Source of the DNA: an uncultured Corynebacterium sp.
GTDB lineage: Bacteria > Actinomycetota > Actinomycetes > Mycobacteriales > Mycobacteriaceae
Length of the DNA: 44,882 bases
NCBI RefSeq assembly: GCF_946223165.1
Contig: NZ_CAMIBP010000022.1
Location: 1 to 44,882 of the forward strand
Direction of reading: 5' to 3'
The translations under genes and the position numbers were made by a program. Below, one piece after another: positions 6,815 to 15,383 of this stretch (positions are counted from its first letter, which is position 1; the number at the start of each line of letters is the position of its first letter). The notes under the pieces were generated by a model. It did not search any database. It saw only the letters and a program-made list of their open reading frames with translations, and was not told the origin of the DNA.

Positions 6815-7933
6815 TTAGCGGACTGCCAGGCCGACCTTCTGGAAGGTCTTGAGGTCCGTGTAACCGCACTTGGCCATGGCGCGGCGCAGGCCGCCGACGA
6901 GGTTGAGCTCGCCTAGGGGCTCGTTCGAGGGACCGTGCAGGACGACCTCGAGCGAGGGGGCATCGGCAGCGTCATCGAGCGGGTTGATGCCCACGTTCTC
7001 AATGACGCCGCGCGGGAAGCGCGGGTGGCCCGCGGTCGACGGCCAGTACCAGCCCTTGCCGCCGGCCTCCGCGGCGCGCGCGAGGACCGGGCCGAGCACG
7101 ACGCCGTCGGCGCCGCACGCGATCGCCTTGGCGATGTCACCCGAGGTGAAAATGTCGCCGTCGGCCAGAATGTGCACGTAGCGGCCGCCGGTCTCATCGA
7201 GGTAGTCACGGCGGGCGGCGGCCACGTCCGCGATGGTGGTAGCCATGGGCACGTCAATACCCACGGTCTCCGCGTTCGTGTTGATTCCCGCGCCGACGAT
7301 GACGCCCGCGGCGCCCGCACGCATGAGGTGCAAAGCCGTGGTGTAGTCCGCCACGCCGCCGGCGATGACCGGAGTGTCGATGGAGCCGATGAATTCCTTG
7401 AGGTTGATCGGGTCACCACCCTGCTGAACGTGCTCGGCGGAGATGAGCGTGCCCTGGATGAAGAGGATCTCGGCACCGGCCTTGATCACCACGGGCGCCA
7501 GCTCGCGGGCGCGCTGCGGGGAGACGCGCACGGCCACGGTCACGCCCGAGTCGCGGACCTGCGCGATGCGCTCGGTCAGCAGGTCCTCGTTGAGCGGCGC
7601 GGCGTGTAGTTCCTGGAGCACCGTGAGATCGTTGGGGCTGGCAATGACGCGGGCGAGCGCGCCCTCCAGATCCTCATGACGGCCCCACAGGCCCTCGGCG
7701 TTGATGACGCCGAGGCCGCCCTGCTTGCCCATCTCGATGACGAACTCCGGCGTGGCCAGGGCGTCCGTCGGGTGGGAGACCAGCGGCAGCTCGAAGGTGT
7801 AGGCGTCGATGTGCCACGTCGTGTCCACGTCCTTGGAGGAACGGGTGCGGCGGGTGGGGACCAGGGAAATCTGGTCGAGGTCGAAGGTACGGCGGGCCTC
7901 GCGGCCGATGCCGATTTCTACGTAATCACGCAT
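6815..7933 (-). CDS. guaB3: GuaB3-family IMP dehydrogenase/GMP reductase-related protein
   Basis: The 372-residue single-domain TIM barrel begins MRDYVEIGIGREARRTFDLD and lacks CBS domains, as usual for GuaB3. Phosphate-binding glycine-rich segments (VIAGGVADY; GVIVGAG; ILADGDI) and the tail LVGGLRRAMAKCGYTDLKTF are present. At the place where IMP dehydrogenase carries its catalytic GxxCTT loop, this protein reads GAGINTNAETVGID with no Cys. GMP reductase activity has been reported for a cyanobacterial GuaB3; the activity here is inferred and uncertain. It lies 12 bp downstream of guaB, probably in one operon. Confidence 0.9.
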   Translation of the reverse strand: MRDYVEIGIGREARRTFDLDQISLVPTRRTRSSKDVDTTWHIDAYTFELPLVSHPTDALATPEFVIEMGKQGGLGVINAEGLWGRHEDLEGALARVIASPNDLTVLQELHAAPLNEDLLTERIAQVRDSGVTVAVRVSPQRARELAPVVIKAGAEILFIQGTLISAEHVQQGGDPINLKEFIGSIDTPVIAGGVADYTTALHLMRAGAAGVIVGAGINTNAETVGIDVPMATTIADVAAARRDYLDETGGRYVHILADGDIFTSGDIAKAIACGADGVVLGPVLARAAEAGGKGWYWPSTAGHPRFPRGVIENVGINPLDDAADAPSLEVVLHGPSNEPLGELNLVGGLRRAMAKCGYTDLKTFQKVGLAVR

Positions 7934-7945
7934 GATGGTGGTGCC

Positions 7946-9466
7946 TTAGCGGTAGTTCGGGGCTTCGATGATCTGCTGCAGGTGGTGCGGGTGGGACTCC
8001 TTGAGGCCCGCCGCGGTGATCTGCACGAAGCGCTTGGTCTTGAGCTCGGCCAGGGTGGCGGAGCCGGTGTAGCCCATCGAGGCGCGCAGGCCGCCGATGA
8101 TCTGGTGCACGATGGCGTCCAGATCGCCGCGGAACGGCACGCGACCCTCGACGCCCTCCGGAACGAGCTTGTCCTCGCTCTTGACGTCCGCCTGGAAGTA
8201 GCGGTCCTTGGAGTAGGAACGCTTCTCACCAGACAGGCCGCGGCCCTGCATGGCGCCCATGGAACCCATGCCGCGGTAGCGCTTGTACTGCTTGCCCTGG
8301 ACCACGACGATGTCGCCCGGGGCCTCGGTGGTGCCAGCGAACATGGAGCCCAGCATCACGGCGTCTGCGCCGGCGGCGAGCGCCTTGGCGACGTCGCCAG
8401 AGTACTGCATGCCGCCATCGGCGATGATCGGCACGCCCGCCGGACCGGCCACGGCGGCGGCCTCCATGATGGCGGTGATCTGCGGGGCGCCCACGCCGGC
8501 GACAACGCGGGTGGTGCAGATGGAGCCGGGGCCGATGCCCACCTTGATGGCGTCCGCGCCAGCGGCGATCATATCGCGCGCGGCCTCGCGGGTGGCGAGG
8601 TTACCGCCGATGACGTCGATGCGCGCGCCGAAGTCCTTCTTCACGCGAGAGACCATCTCGAGCACGCGGTTGTTGTGGGCGTGCGCGGAGTCGACCACGA
8701 GGACGTCAACGCCGGCGTCGACCAGCGCGCCCGCGCGCTCGTACGCCTCGTCACCCGTGCCGATACCGGCGGCGACGAGCAGGCGGCCGGAGGCGTCCTT
8801 GGAGGAGTTCGGGAACTGCTCGGACTTCACGAAGTCCTTGACGGTGATGAGGCCGACCAGCTTGTTGGAGCCGTCCACGATGGGCAGCTTTTCCACCTTG
8901 TTGGCGGATAGCAGCGCCAGCGCCTCCTCCTTGGACACGCCCTCCTTGGCTACGACGAGCGGCATGGGGGTCATGATGTCGGCTACCGTGCGGCTAAAGT
9001 CTGGCTCGAAGCGCATGTCGCGGTTGGTGCAAATGCCCAGCAGCGTGCCCCGCTCATCCACAACCGGCAGGCCGGAGATGCGGAAGCGGGCGCACAGCGC
9101 GTCAACTTCCTCGATGGTCATGTCCGGGCGCGCGGTGACCGGGTCAGTCACCATGCCGGACTCGGAACGCTTGACGATCTCGACCTGGGTGGCCTGCTCC
9201 TCGGTGGAGAGGTTGCGGTGCAGCACACCGATGCCGCCCTGGCGCGCCATGGCGATGGCCATGCGCGCCTCGGTCACGGTGTCCATGGCAGCGGAGGCCA
9301 GCGGCACGCCTAGGCGAATGTTGCGGGTAAACTGCGCGGAGGTATCAACCTCAGAAGGAACGATATTCGACTCTGCCGGGAGAAGCAGCACGTCATCAAA
9401 GGTCAGGCCGTATAGCGCGACCTTGTTCGGGTCGTCTCCACCGGTGAGCACATGAGTATCGGACAT
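7946..9466 (-). CDS. guaB: Inosine-5'-monophosphate dehydrogenase
   Basis: GuaB oxidises IMP to XMP with NAD+, the rate-limiting step towards GMP. The 506-residue protein has the TIM barrel split by a CBS pair (about residues 104-220), the NAD-site motif VDSAHAHNN (about 258-266) and the catalytic loop GPGSICTTR with Cys317. The flap contains the MGSMGAMQGR motif. The ATG at 9464-9466 follows an AAGGAG box about 12 nt upstream. It is first in the guaB-guaB3 operon and supplies XMP to GuaA (1937-3493). Confidence 0.98.
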   Translation of the reverse strand: MSDTHVLTGGDDPNKVALYGLTFDDVLLLPAESNIVPSEVDTSAQFTRNIRLGVPLASAAMDTVTEARMAIAMARQGGIGVLHRNLSTEEQATQVEIVKRSESGMVTDPVTARPDMTIEEVDALCARFRISGLPVVDERGTLLGICTNRDMRFEPDFSRTVADIMTPMPLVVAKEGVSKEEALALLSANKVEKLPIVDGSNKLVGLITVKDFVKSEQFPNSSKDASGRLLVAAGIGTGDEAYERAGALVDAGVDVLVVDSAHAHNNRVLEMVSRVKKDFGARIDVIGGNLATREAARDMIAAGADAIKVGIGPGSICTTRVVAGVGAPQITAIMEAAAVAGPAGVPIIADGGMQYSGDVAKALAAGADAVMLGSMFAGTTEAPGDIVVVQGKQYKRYRGMGSMGAMQGRGLSGEKRSYSKDRYFQADVKSEDKLVPEGVEGRVPFRGDLDAIVHQIIGGLRASMGYTGSATLAELKTKRFVQITAAGLKESHPHHLQQIIEAPNYR

Positions 9467-9604
9467 AGGCGAGTTATTCTCCTTGGCGCTTGCGACCGGG
9501 CGGGAATTGCTCCGGCTAGTTGGGCTGGCTATGACGGTTAGTACCGGAAATGTGGGCCTAATCGGTGACCTTTACTGTAGTCATTTTGCCCCTCATTAGG
9601 GAAT

Positions 9605-9632
9605 TGCTTAAACCCCGCCCGCCCCCTAGGCT
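9605..9632 (+). promoter_or_regulatory. Promoter of the DUF5319 gene (leaderless)
   Basis: TTGCTT at 9605-9610 and TAGGCT at 9627-9632 are spaced by 16 bp. The -10 lies exactly 7 nt before GTG 9640, so the transcript should begin at the start codon. The remaining gap back to guaB (9467-9604) holds guaB's own leader, with no other feature I can see. Confidence 0.6.
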
Positions 9633-9639
9633 CGAGTGC

Positions 9640-10011
9640 GTGAATTTTTTCGCCAACATGCCCCGCGACCCGTTCGCCGACGACCCGAATGACCCCGCGT
9701 CCTTCCTCGAAGAGGACGAGCAGTTTGAGCCGCTGAGCGCCGAGGAGCGCATCGCGATCACGAATGACCTGCGCCTCGTGCAAGAGTTCGCCCGCGTTCT
9801 CGGCCCCCGCGGCGTGGACGGCATCTTCTTCTACTGCGAGGATTGCGGCGAGGATCATTTCTACGAGTGGGACATCATGGCAGCCAACATGCGCTCGACG
9901 CTCAATGAGGAGCTCGCGCCGGTCCACGAGCCGGGCGCGCAGCCGGACCCAGCCCGCTACGTCCCGTGGGACTACGCCTTGGGCTACCTCGACGGCATGG
10001 AGGGGCGTTAG
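9640..10011 (+). CDS. DUF5319 domain-containing protein
   Basis: The 123-residue acidic cytoplasmic protein matches DUF5319, an actinobacterial family found next to rsdA-sigD (Rv3412 in M. tuberculosis, from memory). Conserved blocks are MPRDPFADDPNDPASFLEED, then FYCEDCGEDHFYEWDIMAAN, with Cys66, Cys69 and His73 arranged like metal ligands, and the tail YVPWDYALGYLDGM. An upstream in-frame ATG at 9565 is unlikely, because it would translate through the promoter. GTG 9640 sits 7 nt after a good -10. Function unknown. Confidence 0.85.
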   Translation: MNFFANMPRDPFADDPNDPASFLEEDEQFEPLSAEERIAITNDLRLVQEFARVLGPRGVDGIFFYCEDCGEDHFYEWDIMAANMRSTLNEELAPVHEPGAQPDPARYVPWDYALGYLDGMEGR

Positions 10012-10036
10012 CCGCCACTATCGCACCGCCCACGAC

Positions 10037-10068
10037 AAAGACCCTGACCACTCGGTCAGGGTCTTTTT
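10037..10068. terminator. Bidirectional terminator between DUF5319 gene and rsdA
   Basis: AAAGACCCTGACC and GGTCAGGGTCTTTTT form a 13-bp stem with an ACTC loop. There is a T-tract on the plus strand and a matching one on the minus strand, so it can end both convergent genes. Confidence 0.88.
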
Positions 10069-10079
10069 ACTCACCCGAA

Positions 10080-11021
10080 TTACTCGATGACTGGATCCGG
10101 CAGGCCGTCTCCGTCTGCATCCTTAAGCGTGCCGTGCAGGTCAGAGCCGATCTCCGTCGCGTAGTCATCCTCATCCGCCATCGCGGCACCCACGCGGGTA
10201 CCGCCCGTACCGGTGCCTGCCTGCGGATCAGCGGCGTAATCACCCGCAGTGTCGAGCGGGTCCTCCGGCTCAGCCGTCGCCTGCGGCGCCGGCTGCGGGT
10301 TGCCTGCGGCGGCCCCCGCGTACTCCGTCACGACGACGGTCGCGGTGGTCGCGACGGTCACGGGGGCCGGCTGAACGGTGACGGTAGTCGGATCATCGGG
10401 GAAGCCGTCGTTGTCATTGTCCGCCATGATGGAGGTGGTGACCGTGACGGTTCGTGGGCTGGCCGGGCGGGCGGTGGTTGCCGGGGCATTCGCAGCCTTT
10501 TGGACGTCCTCCGGTGCGGCCTGATCCAGCTGCTTGCGGGCGTGATCGAGCATCTCGCGCGCGCCGGTGATGTCACCGGACGCCGCGCGCTCCTCCATCT
10601 CCTGCAAGGTGCCGGCCAGCTCCACGACTGACGGGTTGTCTTCGCCGAACAGAGCGGTATGCGCGCCATAGAGCGGCGACTCCGGGCCGGCGCGGAAGAT
10701 CATGGCGCCGGAGGCGGCGACGAGCACCACGCCCGCGGCAACGCCAACGAGACCGGACATCCACGGGTTAACGCGGCGCCGACGAACGGCGTCGAGAGAG
10801 ATGACGTCGGGTTCCTGATCCGCGCCCTCCACCACGGGGGCCGGCGGCATGGGGGCCTCAACGTCATCACGCAGCTCGAGGAAGAGCTTTGCTAGGGGAT
10901 CCTCGCCCTGCGACGGATCCTTGCCTAAGGAGAGCTCAGTAAAAAAAGCGTCGTCATTAATGAGTGGGGTCAGCTGCTGCGTAATATCAGCAGACTGCGC
11001 GTTATCATCATGCTTCGACAT
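10080..11021 (-). CDS. rsdA: Anti-sigma-D factor RsdA
   Basis: This is a single-pass membrane anti-sigma factor that should hold SigD inactive. The 313-residue product has a cytoplasmic SigD-binding N-terminus (about 1-85, TPLINDDAFFTELS), one membrane helix (88-109) and an outer Pro/Thr/Val-rich domain. The ATG at 11019-11021 has an AAGGAG box 9 nt upstream. Two outer segments, 201-209 and 301-309, read D-x-D-x-D-G-x-P-D, the loop of EF-hand or thrombospondin-type calcium sites. It is directly downstream of sigD, as in other corynebacteria and M. tuberculosis. The calcium idea is inference. Confidence 0.92.
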   Translation of the reverse strand: MSKHDDNAQSADITQQLTPLINDDAFFTELSLGKDPSQGEDPLAKLFLELRDDVEAPMPPAPVVEGADQEPDVISLDAVRRRRVNPWMSGLVGVAAGVVLVAASGAMIFRAGPESPLYGAHTALFGEDNPSVVELAGTLQEMEERAASGDITGAREMLDHARKQLDQAAPEDVQKAANAPATTARPASPRTVTVTTSIMADNDNDGFPDDPTTVTVQPAPVTVATTATVVVTEYAGAAAGNPQPAPQATAEPEDPLDTAGDYAADPQAGTGTGGTRVGAAMADEDDYATEIGSDLHGTLKDADGDGLPDPVIE

Positions 11022-11072
11022 TCTCACTCACTCCTTCCGTCAAGCTGTGTAGTCATTGACCCAGTCATCACT

Positions 11073-11639
11073 CTATGCCGTCTCCGCCGTCTCCATTGCC
11101 TTGCGCAGCTGAGCGAGCGCACGATGCTGCGCGACGCGAACTGCCCCCGGCGTTGAGTCGACAATCCCAGCGGTTTCTTCCGCCGAAAGCCCCACAAAGA
11201 CCCTCAAAATGATGATGTCCCGTGCCTTATCACTTAATGTATCGAGCAACGCACGCACCTTGTTACTGCCGTCAGAAATCTCCGCGGCTTCTTCCGGAGT
11301 AGCATCACTATCTGCGGTTTCGGGGACCCCATCCGTCGGATTGGAGTGGTCGCGACCCATCGCACGGTGCGCATCGGTCACCTTGTTGAACGCGATGCCG
11401 TACACGTAGGCCATGAAAGGGCGGCCCTTGTCTTTATAATTTTCGATAGACGTTGCGACGGCGAGACAAATCTCCTGGGTGACATCTTCCGGACTGGGCT
11501 GGCGGCCGCCACCAATGCGAGCGCGGCAATACCGCAGTACCTGCGGATAAATAATCCGCAGGATGTCCTGGATCGCCCGCTTACTGCCGCCCACAGCGAG
11601 CGGAACAAGTTCCGCTAATTCTTGATCGCTGTTACTCAC
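11073..11639 (-). CDS. sigD: ECF RNA polymerase sigma factor SigD
   Basis: The 188-residue ECF sigma factor has region 2 at about 20-90 (YCRARIGGGRQPSPEDVTQE, then PFMAYVYGIAFNKVTDAHR) and region 4 at about 130-185 (LSDKARDIIILRVFVGLSAE, then TPGAVRVAQHRALAQLRK). The GTG at 11637-11639 has an AAGGAC box 9 nt upstream. Gene order sigD-rsdA with whcB divergent identifies it. In corynebacteria SigD controls cell-envelope and mycolate genes (literature knowledge). The 295 bp upstream, shared with whcB, hold its promoter; I see no clear -10/-35 pair there. Confidence 0.95.
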   Translation of the reverse strand: MSNSDQELAELVPLAVGGSKRAIQDILRIIYPQVLRYCRARIGGGRQPSPEDVTQEICLAVATSIENYKDKGRPFMAYVYGIAFNKVTDAHRAMGRDHSNPTDGVPETADSDATPEEAAEISDGSNKVRALLDTLSDKARDIIILRVFVGLSAEETAGIVDSTPGAVRVAQHRALAQLRKAMETAETA

Positions 11640-11940
11640 GGCTTTTGGTCCTTCGATGAAACTTGAGGTTTGTTATCGCCGTCCATCTTTACACATCTTG
11701 GAAACAGAACCTAGTTTCCACCCTCATCGGAGCCAGCCGTGTCGCCGGCAAAATTCATTTACCTTTAACCTTGCCTATAGCCGCAGGTGAATCATCGTGT
11801 TCACCGAGACTCGGCACTGTTTCCACCTCGCGGCCACCATTGCTTAACCGGACGTTTACCGAAGTGGAGAACACTTCCCCATCGTCATACGAAGGCTCCG
11901 CCCCGGCCGAGCCACAGGTGCACATGGAAAGCGAGTGAAC

Positions 11941-12240
11941 GTGTCTCAACCCCAATTTCTCCCCGGCCCCAACGCTGACTTTTGGGATTGGCAGCTGCAA
12001 GGCGCCTGCCGCGGTGAGAACTCCGACGTCTTCTATCACCCGGACGGGGAGCGCGGTCGTGCCCGCGCACAGCGCGAGAATCGCGCCAAGGCCATCTGCA
12101 GCAACTGCCCGGTCATCGAGCTGTGCCGTGAGCACGCTCTGGCGTCGGCCGAGCCCTACGGCGTGTGGGGCGGCATGAGCGAGACCGAGCGCGTCGCAGC
12201 TCTGCGCTCGCGCCGCTCCCGCGCCACCATCAGCGCTTAG
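11941..12240 (+). CDS. whcB: WhiB-family iron-sulfur transcription factor WhcB
   Basis: The 99-residue protein has the four WhiB cysteines: Cys23 (LQGACRGE), then Cys53, Cys56 and Cys62 in AICSNCPVIELC. They should bind a redox-sensitive 4Fe-4S cluster. The GVWGGMSETER turn and a basic tail (RSRRSR) complete the family pattern. GTG 11941 is preferred because GGAAAG ends 9 nt upstream; GTG 11935 would leave only 3 nt. Position next to sigD identifies whcB (cg0695 in C. glutamicum, from memory), linked to stress responses. It binds sigma region 4 in characterised relatives. Confidence 0.9.
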   Translation: MSQPQFLPGPNADFWDWQLQGACRGENSDVFYHPDGERGRARAQRENRAKAICSNCPVIELCREHALASAEPYGVWGGMSETERVAALRSRRSRATISA

Positions 12241-13090
12241 GAGCCCACGTAGGAGGCCAGGTAGCGGCCGGTCACGGTTCCAGAATCCACCAGCTCCGCC
12301 GGGCTTGCCGATGCCACCACCTCGCCGCCCGCGCTACCGGCGCCGGGCCCGAGGTGATCGAGTACGCCGAGGATCATCTCAACGTCGGCCAGGTGCAGGC
12401 CCGTCGTCGGCTCGTCGAGGATGAGGATGTCCGCTGCGGTCTTCTTGTCCCCGAGGTGCACCGCCAGCTTGAGACGCTGCCTCTCCCCGCCCGAGAGCGT
12501 GGTCAGCGGCTGGCCCAACGTGATATACCCCAGCCCCACGGTGACAAGGCCGGCGCAGATCTTGGCCGCCGCAGTCACCTTATTGTCCTTGAGGAACACT
12601 GCGGCCTGCTCCGCGGGCAGCTCGAGGACGTCGGCGATGTTCAGCCCGTCCAACTGATACTGCAGGACGTCCTCGGCGAAGCGGCGGCCCTCGCAAACCT
12701 CGCACGGCACGTCGACGCCAGACATAAAGCCCAGCTCCACGTAGACCACTCCGGCACCGTTGCAGTTCGGGCACGCCCCCTCGGAGTTGGCACTAAAGAG
12801 AGCCGGGGTGGCTCCGGCATCCGCGTTGGCCTTAGCGAAAGCCTTGCGGATCGAGTCGAGCGCGCCGGTGTACGTCGCGGGGTTGGAGCGTCTCGAGCCC
12901 TTGATCGGGGTCTGATCCACAACGAGGACGCGGTCCTCCAGCTCACGCGGCGGCACGCCAGCAGCGACGACTTGCCGGAGCCGGAGACGCCGGTAAAGAC
13001 GGTGAGCTTGCGCTTAGGAATCTCCACGGAGACGTTCTTGAGGTTGTTGTCCCGCGCGCCGGTCACGCGAATGACGTCATGAGTGTTCAC
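12237..13090 (-). pseudogene. UvrA-like ABC ATPase (drug-resistance type) with internal deletions
   Basis: The 5' segment encodes the start of the first ATPase module up to its Walker A (GVSGSGKSSL). The sequence then jumps, with a frame change near 12965, into the second module (VVDQTPIKGSRRSNPATYTG, zinc-finger motif CPNCNGAG, CEVCEGRRF, signature LSGGERQRLKLA, Walker B LILDEPTTGLHLA). A full protein of this UvrA-like class has roughly 750-800 residues; here only about 280 codons remain. Near the 3' end, LGVLD is joined directly to HLGPGAG, so the segment carrying the switch histidine (normally VIEHH) is also gone. It cannot be functional. Confidence 0.8.
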
Positions 13091-13111
13091 CCGACTGATC
13101 CTAGAACGAAA

Positions 13112-13146
13112 CGACGCCCCCGGCCGTTCTGGCGGCGGGGGCGTCG
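13112..13146 (-). terminator. Terminator of the groES-groEL operon
   Basis: CGACGCCCCCG (13112-13122) and CGGGGGCGTCG (13136-13146) form a perfect 11-bp stem. On the minus strand it is followed by TTTCGTT. It lies 31 bp past the groEL stop. Confidence 0.85.
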
Positions 13147-13177
13147 GACGAGGATTGCCGGATAGCCGGTAGTCCCC

Positions 13178-14794
13178 TTAGTGGTGATGGTGGTGGCCAG
13201 CCGGGGCGGCCTCCTCCTCAGCGGGCTTCTCCACGACGGATGCCTCGGTGGTGAGCACCATACGCGCCACGGAGGTGGCGTTAACCACGGCGGAGTGGGT
13301 GACCTTTACCGGGTCGATGATGCCGACCTCGATGAGGTTGCCGTACTCCAAAGTGGCGGCGTTGAGGCCCTCGCCGTTCGGCAGCTCCGCGACGCGGGCC
13401 ACCGCGACGGAACCGTCCAGGCCGGCGTTCTGCGCGATCCAGAAGGCCGGGCGGGTCAGGGCGCGGGCCACGGACAGCACGCCGATCTTCTGCTCGCCCT
13501 CGAAGCCCTCGGCGAAAGCCTCGAGCTCGTGGGAGATCTGGACCAGCACGGAGCCGCCGCCAGCGATGACGCCCTCCTCAACGGCCGCGCGGGCGGCGTT
13601 GATAGCGTCCTCGACGCGCAGCTTGCGCTCGTTGACCTCGGTCTCAGTGGCGGCGCCGACGCGGATGACGGCCACGCCACCGGAGAGCTTGGCCAAGCGC
13701 TCCTCGAGCTTTTCACGATCCCAGGTGGAGTCGGTGTTCTCAATCTCGCGGCGCAGCTGCTCGCGGCGCTCCTCGACGGCCTCTGCGGTACCGGCGCCAT
13801 CGACGATCACGGTGTCTTCCTTCGACACGGTGACGCGACGGGCGGAACCGAGGACCTCGAGGCCGCTATCGGCCAGGTTGATGCCGACCTCGGGGTCGAC
13901 GACGGTGGCGCCGGTCACGACGGCCAGGTCATCCATGAAGCCCTTACGGCGCTCGCCGAAGTACGGGGACTTCACGGCAGCAACCTTAAGGGTCTTGCGG
14001 ATAGCGTTGACCACGAGTGCCTGGAGGGCCTCTCCCTCGATGTCCTCGGCCACGATGAGAGTCGGGCGGTTGGATTCCGCGATCTTCTCCAGCAGCGGCA
14101 GGAAGTCCGGCAGGGAGGAGATCTTGTTGCGGACGAGGAGGATGGCTGCGTCGTCAAGCACTGCGTTGTAGGTCTCTTCTTCCGTAGCGAAGTACGGAGA
14201 AAGGTAGCCCTTGTCGAAGGAAATGCCCTCGGTTACGTCCACGGAGGACTCGATGGACTGGGACTCCTCGACGGTTACAACGCCGTCCTTGCCCACCTTG
14301 TCCATGGCTCCGGCGACCATCTCGCCGACCTCTGGGTCACGGGAGGAAACGGTTGCCACCTGCGCGATTTCCGACGCCGAGTTCACCGGCGTTGCGCGCT
14401 TCATCAGCTCTTCGACGGTCTTTTCCGCCGCCGCAGCGATACCGCGGTTCAGCTCAACTGGGTTGGCACCAGCGGCAACGTTGCGCAGGCCCTCGAAGAT
14501 GAGCGCCTGGGCGAGCAAGGTTGCGGTGGTGGTGCCGTCACCGGCGATGTCGTTGGTCTTCACGGCCACGGACTTCACCAGCTGGGCGCCGAGGTTCTCG
14601 AAGGGATCCTCAAGATCGATATCACGGGCGATCGTCACACCATCGTTGGTGACGGTGGGCGCACCGAAGGCCTTGTCCAGGACCACGTTGCGGCCGCGCG
14701 GGCCGAGGGTGACCTTGACGGCATCGGCCAGCGTGTCAACGCCGCGCTGGATACCCTCGCGGGCCTCCTGGTCGAATGCAATGAGCTTAGGCAT
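13178..14794 (-). CDS. groEL: 60 kDa chaperonin GroEL (GroEL1 type, histidine-rich C-terminus)
   Basis: This is an ATP-driven protein-folding ring chaperonin. The 538-residue length and the motifs VKVTLGPRGRNVVLDK (ATP/phosphate), NDIAGDGTTTATLLAQ and VEEGVIAGGGSVLV are those of GroEL. The C-terminus ends GHHHHH rather than the usual glycine/methionine tail, which marks it as the groES-linked actinobacterial GroEL1 type. A second GroEL2 gene is expected elsewhere in the genome. It lies 8 bp downstream of groES. Control by heat shock through HrcA is inferred from the CIRCE element upstream of groES. Confidence 0.97.
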   Translation of the reverse strand: MPKLIAFDQEAREGIQRGVDTLADAVKVTLGPRGRNVVLDKAFGAPTVTNDGVTIARDIDLEDPFENLGAQLVKSVAVKTNDIAGDGTTTATLLAQALIFEGLRNVAAGANPVELNRGIAAAAEKTVEELMKRATPVNSASEIAQVATVSSRDPEVGEMVAGAMDKVGKDGVVTVEESQSIESSVDVTEGISFDKGYLSPYFATEEETYNAVLDDAAILLVRNKISSLPDFLPLLEKIAESNRPTLIVAEDIEGEALQALVVNAIRKTLKVAAVKSPYFGERRKGFMDDLAVVTGATVVDPEVGINLADSGLEVLGSARRVTVSKEDTVIVDGAGTAEAVEERREQLRREIENTDSTWDREKLEERLAKLSGGVAVIRVGAATETEVNERKLRVEDAINAARAAVEEGVIAGGGSVLVQISHELEAFAEGFEGEQKIGVLSVARALTRPAFWIAQNAGLDGSVAVARVAELPNGEGLNAATLEYGNLIEVGIIDPVKVTHSAVVNATSVARMVLTTEASVVEKPAEEEAAPAGHHHHH

Positions 14795-14802
14795 CTATGC
14801 GC

Positions 14803-15096
14803 CTACTTCTCGACGACGGCGAGCAGGTCACGTGCGGACAGGAGCAGGTACTCTTGGCCGTCGTACTTGAGCTCGGTTCCGCCGTACTTGGAGAACACGA
14901 CGACGTCGCCCACGGACACAGCGACTGGGGTGACGGTGCCGTCATCGTTGGTGCGGCCCGGGCCCACGGCGACAACAGTAGCCTCCTGCGGCTTCTCCTT
15001 GGCGGAGTCCGGGATAACCAGGCCGGACGCGGTGGTGGTCTCAGCCTCGACGATCTGAACGAGGACCTTGTCTTCAAGCGGCTTGATAGTAGCCAT
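14803..15096 (-). CDS. groES: 10 kDa co-chaperonin GroES
   Basis: The 97-residue protein starts MATIKPLEDKVLVQ and has the roof and mobile-loop segment ETTTASGLVIPDSAKEKPQ, then GDVVVFSKYGGTE and the tail LLSARDLLAVVEK, all typical of GroES. It caps the GroEL ring. The ATG at 15094-15096 follows a GGAGGAAAT-type ribosome-binding site. A 100-nt leader separates it from the CIRCE/promoter region. It is first gene of the groES-groEL operon. Confidence 0.97.
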   Translation of the reverse strand: MATIKPLEDKVLVQIVEAETTTASGLVIPDSAKEKPQEATVVAVGPGRTNDDGTVTPVAVSVGDVVVFSKYGGTELKYDGQEYLLLSARDLLAVVEK

Positions 15097-15196
15097 TGTT
15101 ATTTCCTCCGAAATGAAACGAGTTGTATGTGCCGGTTGATCTTTTGTCCAGCACAGCCGTCGTCGCGGGTGAACAACTGTGAGTCAAACAACCTTC

Positions 15197-15223
15197 CTAG
15201 CACTCTACCCCCGCGACTGCTAA
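15197..15223 (-). promoter_or_regulatory. CIRCE operator (HrcA binding site) with embedded -10
   Basis: On the minus strand the sequence is TTAGCAGTC-N9-GAGTGCTAG. The consensus is TTAGCACTC-N9-GAGTGCTAA, so there is one mismatch per arm and the 9-nt spacing is exact. TAGAGT, a good -10 hexamer, overlaps the second arm, so HrcA bound here would block transcription of groES-groEL. Confidence 0.85.
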
Positions 15224-15287
15224 CCCTCAACAAGTAGCCCCGCGGCAGCGTTCGCCCTCCGCGATCTGCCCAATGACCAGCGTCAGC

Positions 15288-15333
15288 CATGAAAACGGAA
15301 CGAGCCCGGACAGCTCGATTGCTGCCCGAGCTC
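15288..15333 (-). terminator. Terminator of the 15384-15815 gene
   Basis: GAGCCCGGACAGC (15302-15314) and GCTGCCCGAGCTC (15321-15333) form a 13-bp stem with two G-T pairs and a 6-nt loop. The minus strand continues GTTCCGTTTTC. Confidence 0.75.
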
Positions 15334-15383
15334 CCATTGCGCGCGTCACCGCCTACGGCGCTTGACGCTGAGCTGGTTAACGC

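Noticed and set aside
13181..15058. 625-codon plus-strand frame antisense to groEL-groES
   Set aside because: It is a shadow of the strongly biased chaperonin codons; both sense genes are unmistakable.
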